Below, piece after piece: positions 6,586-10,562 of a stretch of 10,562 nucleotides of DNA. The DNA comes from Limnochordia bacterium (GTDB lineage Bacteria; Bacillota; Limnochordia; Darwinibacteriales; B1SED10-159). Both the position numbers and the translations under genes were made by a program. The notes beneath the pieces were generated by a model that made no database searches, was not told the DNA's origin, and saw only the letters and a program-made list of their open reading frames with translations. Numbering within the stretch: the first letter of the stretch is position 1; every line of letters begins with the position of its first letter. The stretch covers positions 1 through 10,562 of the forward strand of contig SLOZ01000073.1 in the NCBI GenBank assembly GCA_007132255.1, in the 5' to 3' direction.

Positions 6586-7768
6586 TAAAGAGAGCAGTCC
6601 ACTAGATCATGGTTTGAGCCGGAGAACCTTGTTGAGCCGCGGTTGGAGAAGTGTGTGCGGCTTATCGCTGGCGTTATTGACCGGCTGTGGCCCCCGAGAA
6701 ACAACGGAACAGGTGACGCAGACTCCAGATGCCCATGGACCTAGCAAAGGGTTTGTCAGGCCGGTCCTCTCTCCCTGGTATAGCCAGATGAGCGACGGCA
6801 AGGTGCGCTGCGAGTTGTGTCCCAACCAATGCATCTTGGATCCTTCAGCCCGAGGCATCTGCCGCGTGCGGGAAAACAGGGAGCACAGCCTTTACACACT
6901 GGCCTACGGTAATCCCGTGGTTGTCCAAGATGATCCCGTGGAGCGCAATCCTTTCTTCCATGTCCGGCCGGGGACGCGGTCGCTCTCACTCTCTACAGCC
7001 GGATGCAATTTGGCCTGCCGCTTCTGCGAAGTATGGGATACGGCCTTGGTAGCCCCCGAAGCTGTTTACGCCCATGATATGATGCCGCAGCGAGTGTTAG
7101 AGCATGCCCAAGCCACCAACGTGGGTGCCGTCTGTTATTCCTTTGGGGAACCCGTTGTCTTCTATGAATATGTGCTCGCCATCGCCAAGCTCGCACGACA
7201 AGCCGGCATGCTCAACCTGATGCAGACTGCCGGCTACATTCAGCCAGAACCGTTGGCTGAACTGTGTCCCTACTTGGATGCCGTCAACATTGACCTGAAA
7301 GGCTTTGACCCGGAGTTTTACCGGGAAGCAGTGGGCGGCGAACTGGAACCGGTACTCAGAACCTTACAGCAGCTGCGAGCAGCGGGTATTCATGTTGAGA
7401 TCACCAACCTCCTGATACCCACGCTCAATGACGATATGCAGACTATCGAGCGCATGTGTCGTTGGATTGTCGCAGAGCTCGGGCCCGATGTTCCGCTGCA
7501 TTTTGCTCGCTTCTACCCACTGTACAAACTGATGGACCTGCCGCGCACTCCAGTCTCGACGCTCGATAAGGCGCGCCAAATAGCCCTGCAAGCCGGGCTG
7601 CGCTTTGTATATGTTGCACGAGTACCCGGCCATGAAGGCGAGAACACCTTCTGCCCCAACTGCCACGAAACCATCATCGCCAGAGAAGGGTTTGTCATCG
7701 ATGCGATCGATATGGAGAATGGTAGATGCCGTTTTTGCCAGACCAGAATACCGGGACATTTTGCTTAA
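6578..7768 (+). CDS. AmmeMemoRadiSam-type radical SAM enzyme with Tat lipoprotein signal
   Basis: A 396-residue protein whose ATG overlaps the previous stop by 8 bases (AAGGGGTGG site just upstream), so the two are probably co-translated. The radical SAM cluster motif is C-x3-C-x2-C at C143, C147 and C150 (AGCNLACRFCEVW). Ahead of it lies a second Cys set, C78, C81, C85 and C95, typical of PflA-like relatives. The C-terminus has CPNC and CRFC pairs before IPGHFA, the zinc-ribbon-like end of the AmmeMemoRadiSam radical SAM family (TIGR04337 type). Further family marks are RGICRVREN, DPVERNPFFHVRPG and DAVNIDLKGFDPEFYREAVG. That family is usually about 60 residues shorter. The extra N-terminus holds SRRTLL (14-19), a hydrophobic stretch and a lipobox LTGC with C37, which together read as a Tat-exported lipoprotein. 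The usual FCQNW after the cluster is FCEVWD. Memo and AMMECR1 partners are not in the window. Reaction unknown. Confidence 0.92.
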   Translation: MPDKESSPLDHGLSRRTLLSRGWRSVCGLSLALLTGCGPRETTEQVTQTPDAHGPSKGFVRPVLSPWYSQMSDGKVRCELCPNQCILDPSARGICRVRENREHSLYTLAYGNPVVVQDDPVERNPFFHVRPGTRSLSLSTAGCNLACRFCEVWDTALVAPEAVYAHDMMPQRVLEHAQATNVGAVCYSFGEPVVFYEYVLAIAKLARQAGMLNLMQTAGYIQPEPLAELCPYLDAVNIDLKGFDPEFYREAVGGELEPVLRTLQQLRAAGIHVEITNLLIPTLNDDMQTIERMCRWIVAELGPDVPLHFARFYPLYKLMDLPRTPVSTLDKARQIALQAGLRFVYVARVPGHEGENTFCPNCHETIIAREGFVIDAIDMENGRCRFCQTRIPGHFA

Positions 7769-7779
7769 CGTAGACTCTA

Positions 7780-8859
7780 TTAATTGCGAAAGAGGTTAAA
7801 CTGGGATAGCGAACGAGCGTCGAGATTGGTTAACCCGGCTGCTATGGCCCACTCCATGGCCTCGACAAATTCTTGATTCGTAATGGCGCGAGCAATTGGC
7901 TCGTAGTCAAAGGCTTGGAACGCCACCCGATACTGGGACATGATGTTGACGTAGGTGTCTGGCGAAAGGTTTTCTGCTACCCACTCGACGAACTCCTTGG
8001 TGCCGGCGATGCGGTTAGGCATGACCAAATGGCGCACCATGAGCCCCCGCAGGGCCACTCCATTGGAAGTTGTCTGTAAATCCCCTACCTGCCGATGCAT
8101 TTCTTGGATGGATTCTTGAGCGTGCCGCGGATAGTCTGGGACTCCCCGCAGCGCATATCTAGCGGACTCCTCACCATCCATGAACTTGAGGTCAGGCAGG
8201 TAGATATCGACGATGCCATCAAGCAGTCGCACCATCTCCACCCGTTCATAGCCGCCCGTATTGTAGCAAAGTGGCAGCTGCAGACCCTTTTTCAAGGCGA
8301 TCCGGGTCGCTCCGAGGATATGAGGCATCATATGCGTGGGCGTCACCAGATTGATGTTATGGCAGCCGCGGCTTTGCAGGCTCAGCATCATGTCGGCAAG
8401 TTCTTCGTCGCTGACCGTACTGCCCCGTCCTTCATGGGCTATGGGCCAATTTTGGCAAAAAACGCAGCGCAAGTTACAGTGCGAAAAGAAAATTGTGCCC
8501 GAGCCACCGGCTCCTACTAACGGCCGTTCTTCGCCATAGTGGGCACTGTGACTGTACACCACGGCTTGGCTGCCGGCATTGCAAAATCCTTTCTCACCGC
8601 GGCTGCGATTGACCCCACACTGGTGCGGACATAGTTCGCAGTGTTCAAGGGCCGCATAGGCCCTATCGATACGCTCTTTGAGTACACCCTGCTCTTCTGC
8701 GGAAGCGTAAGCGGGACGTGTGGGACCCAGAGCAGAACGTATGGGTTCCAACGACGTGGCGACATCGGAACGCAGCCATCGGGAACCGAATGAATAGGCG
8801 AGCAAGCCGGTACCAGCGGCCAACAGCGTCCCGATGAAAGATCGACGGGTAACGTTCAT
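7780..8859 (-). CDS. PflA-like radical SAM protein (COG1313 type) with Tat signal
   Basis: A 359-residue protein starting at the ATG at 8859-8857, with AAAGGAGGG (8866-8874) 6 bases upstream; the nine-codon longer reading lacks such a site. The radical SAM cluster is C-x3-C-x2-C at C128, C132 and C135 (FFSHCNLRCVFCQNW), preceded by C74, C77, C81 and C93. NLVTPTHMMPHI, YNTGGYE, DIYLPDLKFMD and VRHLVMPN are marks of the PflX/COG1313 group, whose members are usually about 300 residues. The added 60 residues begin MNVTRRSFIGTLLAAGTGLL, a good Tat signal (T-R-R-S-F-I). An A-Y-A at 50-52 could be a cleavage site, or the helix may stay as an anchor. The gene converges on the other radical SAM gene with an 11-base gap. 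The two share the same cluster plan and the same export type but belong to different subfamilies. The substrate is unknown; glycyl-radical activation is the classical PflA role, but no glycyl-radical enzyme is in view. Confidence 0.92.
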   Translation of the reverse strand: MNVTRRSFIGTLLAAGTGLLAYSFGSRWLRSDVATSLEPIRSALGPTRPAYASAEEQGVLKERIDRAYAALEHCELCPHQCGVNRSRGEKGFCNAGSQAVVYSHSAHYGEERPLVGAGGSGTIFFSHCNLRCVFCQNWPIAHEGRGSTVSDEELADMMLSLQSRGCHNINLVTPTHMMPHILGATRIALKKGLQLPLCYNTGGYERVEMVRLLDGIVDIYLPDLKFMDGEESARYALRGVPDYPRHAQESIQEMHRQVGDLQTTSNGVALRGLMVRHLVMPNRIAGTKEFVEWVAENLSPDTYVNIMSQYRVAFQAFDYEPIARAITNQEFVEAMEWAIAAGLTNLDARSLSQFNLFRN

Positions 8860-9187
8860 CGGAATCCCTCCTTTGTTTTGGAGCATGCCTCTTAGTAGAT
8901 CCCTTCGCCTCTCACCTTTGCCTTTCGACTGTACTTCTCAAAGGTCCTGCAGTGAACTGGTTTCTCGGCTGCGGGCTGCTGTTCGGCGATAATAAACATC
9001 GCAGCTTCTCGCGTCCGCTTCTTGCCACAACAAAATCGGGAAGTCAACACATCTTACATGCCGGATTAGGTACGTGGGCAAGTTATGCAAGCGTCCAGTC
9101 AACCTCTAGGCGCCGCGGTATGGGCGTATCGCTACTCCATACTATCCCTTATGCACTCTGAAACGACAAGAAAGGCGTAAGGTTCGC
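8860..9187. other. Intergenic region between divergent genes
   Basis: About 330 bases with no supported gene on either strand. It should hold the minus-strand promoter of the radical SAM gene at 7780-8859. On the minus strand a TATTAT hexamer at about 8989-8994 is possible as a -10, but its -35 is poor. A 6-bp inverted repeat GTATGG/CCATAC occurs at about 9119-9145. Nothing else stands out. Confidence 0.5.
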
Positions 9188-9216
9188 TTGATCCACTGCA
9201 GCTGTTGGCCTATGAT
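9188..9216 (+). promoter_or_regulatory. Sigma-A-type promoter of the small membrane protein gene
   Basis: TTGATC (9188-9193) and TATGAT (9211-9216) are separated by exactly 17 bases. They match the TTGACA and TATAAT consensus in four and five of six positions. Transcription would start near 9223, leaving a 5' leader of about 40 bases before the ATG at 9263. Confidence 0.6.
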
Positions 9217-9262
9217 GAAAGAGACGGTATTTCGAATGGTCCACAAAGAGAGGAGTGGGTGT

Positions 9263-9526
9263 ATGCTTACCACCATTGCCGCTGTGTATTTTGTTCTTTG
9301 GGTCGTAGGAATCCTCTGGCTGATCGTACTAGGTTTCTTCCACAAAGGACTGCGGGATGTCTTCATGGCCCCCTTTAGGAAGCCGTACGAGGCAGAGCTC
9401 TTATGGGATATCATGAAACTCGCATTCATTCTGCCTATTGCACTACCCTGGTTGTTCATGTATCTCGCACTGATGCAAGCAGGACGTGGGATCGCACGGA
9501 GGCTCCTTGCTTTAAGGAGTGAGTAA
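9263..9526 (+). CDS. Small two-TM membrane protein, unknown function
   Basis: An 87-residue protein starting at the ATG at 9263, with GAGAGGAG (9248-9255) 7 bases upstream; earlier in-frame ATGs lack a ribosome-binding site. Two hydrophobic helices are evident, residues about 5-26 and 52-71. The intervening loop is basic (K28, R31, R39, K40), as is the C-terminal tail (R75, R79, R80, R85). By the positive-inside rule both cannot be cytoplasmic if both helices cross fully, so one helix may be re-entrant or the orientation mixed. There are no Cys residues or recognisable motifs. It stands alone behind its own promoter, divergent from the neighbouring radical SAM gene. A functional link to that gene is possible but unproven. 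The opposite strand also has a 140-codon open frame here (9142-9564), but it lacks a start site and protein-like composition. Confidence 0.75.
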   Translation: MLTTIAAVYFVLWVVGILWLIVLGFFHKGLRDVFMAPFRKPYEAELLWDIMKLAFILPIALPWLFMYLALMQAGRGIARRLLALRSE

Positions 9527-9568
9527 TTTCGCGATGACAAGGGGCAGTAGCACGTGTTTGTCATGCAG

Positions 9569-9598
9569 AAAAAAAGGCGCTCAGCGAACGCTCCCGCC
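9569..9598 (-). terminator. Weak hairpin with a seven-T tail on the minus strand
   Basis: On the minus strand GGCG...CGCC (9598-9595 with 9579-9576), with an inner AGC/GCT pairing, is followed directly by seven T (9575-9569). The stem is interrupted, so the hairpin is only moderately stable. Its position, about 60 bases after the doubtful minus-strand frame at 9658-9966, would fit a terminator for that gene or for an unseen transcript. Confidence 0.4.
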
Positions 9599-9607
9599 CA
9601 TAAACTG

Positions 9608-9636
9608 CCCTTTGGATCACACCCCCTGTCAAAGGG
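9608..9636. repeat. 7-bp inverted repeat
   Basis: CCCTTTG (9608-9614) and CAAAGGG (9630-9636) flank 15 bases. No T-run follows on either strand. It lies between the weak terminator and the doubtful minus-strand frame; no function can be assigned. Confidence 0.35.
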
Positions 9637-9657
9637 AACGTGAAACAGAGGGTTCGT

Positions 9658-9966
9658 CTATGCAATCCCCGCCCGTCGGTGGGAGCCCGAAATCCACGGT
9701 GGTGCATGCCCGACTCCACAAGCCCGCCGAATCCAGGAACACACTGCCCTACGAACGAAGCGATCCAGGGGGCTGCCATCACTCGGTCTCGCTGAGCTGG
9801 AGTCCACCGATTTGCTGGACCAAACAAAGTTTCTGAGGGGATAGCTATTCGGCCCCGGAGTGAAGCGGAAGGCCAACTCAATGTTCTGCTGGCCTTTATA
9901 CTCATTGGGAAGCGGCGGTCGTTTCCACGACCTTCCGTTTTCGTAGTCACCCGAATGGGTTCGCAT
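9658..9966 (-). CDS. Doubtful hypothetical protein
   Basis: A 102-codon frame from the ATG at 9966-9964 to the TAG at 9660-9658. In its favour: third codon positions are fairly GC-rich in the first 60 codons, the N-terminal half reads like protein (NEYKGQQNIELAFRFTPG), and a hairpin with seven T lies downstream (9569-9598). Against it: the only ribosome-binding candidate, AAGAAGG, is too close to the start, the second half is rich in Arg and Trp like non-coding sequence, and I recognise no family. A 7-bp inverted repeat (AAGGCCA 9869-9875, TGGCCTT 9890-9896) lies inside it. It may be the remains of a longer gene, or not a gene at all. Confidence 0.3.
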   Translation of the reverse strand: MRTHSGDYENGRSWKRPPLPNEYKGQQNIELAFRFTPGPNSYPLRNFVWSSKSVDSSSARPSDGSPLDRFVRRAVCSWIRRACGVGHAPPWISGSHRRAGIA

Positions 9967-10107
9967 CAACCTTCTTACAGGATTTTCTCATGCGTCCTGC
10001 AGCCACTTCTTCCTCTTCGTGGGCCCAATTGTCTCACAGAAAGAAGTGGAAAACGCCGTTGGTATGGTTTTTGTCGCTGGCGGAATGACTGCAAACGGGG
10101 CCTCGAA
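9967..10107. other. Intergenic stretch, nothing recognised
   Basis: Open frames here are short and out of phase with any start site. No repeat, promoter or RNA gene could be supported. Together with the doubtful frame at 9658-9966, the stretch from 9527 to 10107 may be nearly 600 bases without a real gene. Confidence 0.4.
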
Positions 10108-10149
10108 ACAAGGCGACATTCTGCAGTCGCCCACAGAATGTCGCCTTGT
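10108..10149 (-). terminator. Perfect 16-bp hairpin after the Fur-box gene
   Basis: ACAAGGCGACATTCTG (10108-10123) is exactly complementary to CAGAATGTCGCCTTGT (10134-10149), with a 10-base loop. It begins 10 bases beyond the stop of the minus-strand gene at 10160-10456, the usual place for a terminator. On the minus strand it runs out through TTGTTTCG, so the T-tract is poor. The long stem may instead stabilise the 3' end of the RNA. Confidence 0.6.
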
Positions 10150-10159
10150 GATTAGGTGT

Positions 10160-10456
10160 TTATTTGTTTGAACCCGGTTTGACCATGGTGGTATCATCAC
10201 ACCCACACAGCGATACAACGGAGTTCTCATCAGCGTTTTCTCCGCTCTGACCTGGGACATGCCTGTGGCCATTGTTCGTGTTAAACCGCAGTGTGTCATT
10301 CTCGTTGTGGCGATAGACAGCGCCATGATGGCCTTCTTGCTCCTCAAAGGCTGGACTATTACTCAACCCTGTGTCAGATGCCGCAAAAATACCTGGGGAC
10401 ACTATTCCAAGGACCAGAAAAACGGACATAACTAGGACGATCAATGTCTTTTTCAC
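10160..10456 (-). CDS. Small secreted His-containing protein, probably Fur-regulated
   Basis: A 98-residue protein. The GTG at 10456-10454 is chosen as start because AAGGAGG lies 8 bases upstream; a TTG one codon earlier is possible but closer. The N-terminus (fMet-KKTLIVLVMSVFLVLG...) is a textbook Sec signal peptide ending GIFAASD, with cleavage likely after A-A or F-A at about residue 25-26. The mature part, some 70 residues, is hydrophilic, with five His in EGHHGAVYRH and NNGHRHVPG and a C-G-C motif near the C-terminus. These could bind a metal or heme, but no known motif is matched. A near-perfect Fur box lies 39 bases upstream of the start, so expression in iron limitation is likely. 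It is monocistronic, with a 16-bp hairpin downstream. I do not recognise the family; a small peptide toxin or binding protein are both open. Confidence 0.78.
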   Translation of the reverse strand: MKKTLIVLVMSVFLVLGIVSPGIFAASDTGLSNSPAFEEQEGHHGAVYRHNENDTLRFNTNNGHRHVPGQSGENADENSVVSLCGCDDTTMVKPGSNK

Positions 10457-10494
10457 CAATATTTCCTCCTTGTCAGTTCAGATCAAGTACGATA

Positions 10495-10509
10495 TGATAA
10501 TGATTATCG
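10495..10509 (-). promoter_or_regulatory. Fur box (7-1-7 type)
   Basis: TGATAATGATTATCG on the plus strand matches the Bacillus-type 7-1-7 Fur consensus TGATAAT-N-ATTATCA in all fixed positions but the last (G for A). Zur (TCGTAAT-N-ATTACGA) and PerR (TTATAAT-N-ATTATAA) boxes fit less well. It lies between the likely promoter and the start codon of the secreted-protein gene, where bound Fur would block transcription. Confidence 0.75.
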
Positions 10510-10525
10510 CTTTCATAATAACTCC

Positions 10526-10554
10526 AGAGTACATCTAAACAGCCGGGTTGTCAA
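10526..10554 (-). promoter_or_regulatory. Possible promoter of the Fur-box gene
   Basis: On the minus strand a perfect -35 TTGACA (10554-10549) stands 17 bases from TACTCT (10531-10526), which matches TATAAT in only three of six positions. Transcription would start near 10519, just upstream of the Fur box. The perfect -35 and correct spacing favour it; the weak -10 leaves doubt. Confidence 0.4.
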
Positions 10555-10562
10555 CACCCTAC

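Noticed and set aside
7364..7759. 131-codon minus-strand frame
   Set aside because: It is antisense to the C-terminal half of the AmmeMemoRadiSam-type gene and has no start signal.
8095..8520. 141-codon plus-strand frame
   Set aside because: It is antisense to the radical SAM gene at 7780-8859, whose Cys motifs are intact.
9142..9564. 140-codon minus-strand frame
   Set aside because: The plus strand has a promoter, ribosome-binding site and two membrane helices at the same place; the minus reading is rich in Ser, Arg and Thr with no start signal.
9988..10347. 119-codon minus-strand frame overlapping the small secreted protein gene
   Set aside because: The overlapping frame 10160-10456 has a strong ribosome-binding site and a signal peptide; this one has neither and runs through the 16-bp hairpin.
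1..10562. CRISPR arrays, tRNA or rRNA genes, insertion sequences
   Set aside because: No regularly spaced repeats, no tRNA T-loop pattern in a cloverleaf setting, no transposase motif and no paired terminal repeats were seen on either strand.

Overview
The window (about 10.5 kb, GC slightly above 50 %) looks like a chromosomal stretch from a Gram-positive, Firmicutes-like (Clostridia or Limnochordia type) bacterium. The clues are very strong Shine-Dalgarno sequences (AAAGGAGG type) at most starts, GTG/TTG start codons, a Bacillus-type 7-1-7 Fur box, classical SPase I and Tat signal peptides, and a uroporphyrinogen-decarboxylase-like protein of a kind common in such genomes. This placement is inference. 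No rRNA, tRNA, CRISPR array or recognisable transposase is present.

Layout. (1) 1-1259, plus: nearly complete GT1/GT28-type glycosyltransferase, cut by the left edge. (2) 1483-2103, minus: secreted protein of unknown function with its own terminator. (3) 2459-3460, minus: URO-D-superfamily (MtaA-like) protein, followed by a perfect hairpin terminator. (4) 3461-4146: about 690 bases without an intact gene, holding what may be a decayed minus-strand gene, two clear inverted repeats and a possible pseudoknot in front of the next gene. (5) 4147-6585 and 6578-7768, plus, overlapping by 8 bases: a 14-TM MFS-like protein with a spermidine-synthase-like SAM-binding domain inserted in its middle, then an AmmeMemoRadiSam-type radical SAM enzyme bearing a Tat lipoprotein signal. 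(6) 7780-8859, minus, convergent with an 11-base gap: a second radical SAM protein (PflA-like, COG1313 type), also with a Tat signal. (7) 9263-9526, plus: 87-residue two-TM protein with a good sigma-A-like promoter. (8) 9527-10159: mostly non-coding, with one doubtful minus-strand ORF and a perfect 16-bp hairpin. (9) 10160-10456, minus: small His-containing secreted protein behind a near-perfect Fur box.

The most interesting part is 4147-8859. By the positive-inside rule the SAM-binding domain of the 14-TM protein should lie outside the cytoplasmic membrane, and both neighbouring radical SAM enzymes carry Tat signals that would send folded Fe-S proteins to the same side. Three SAM-type proteins, all apparently directed to the outer face of the membrane, suggest an extracytoplasmic SAM-dependent system that I do not know to be described. 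The domain calls are seen in the sequence; the topology and joint function are inference.
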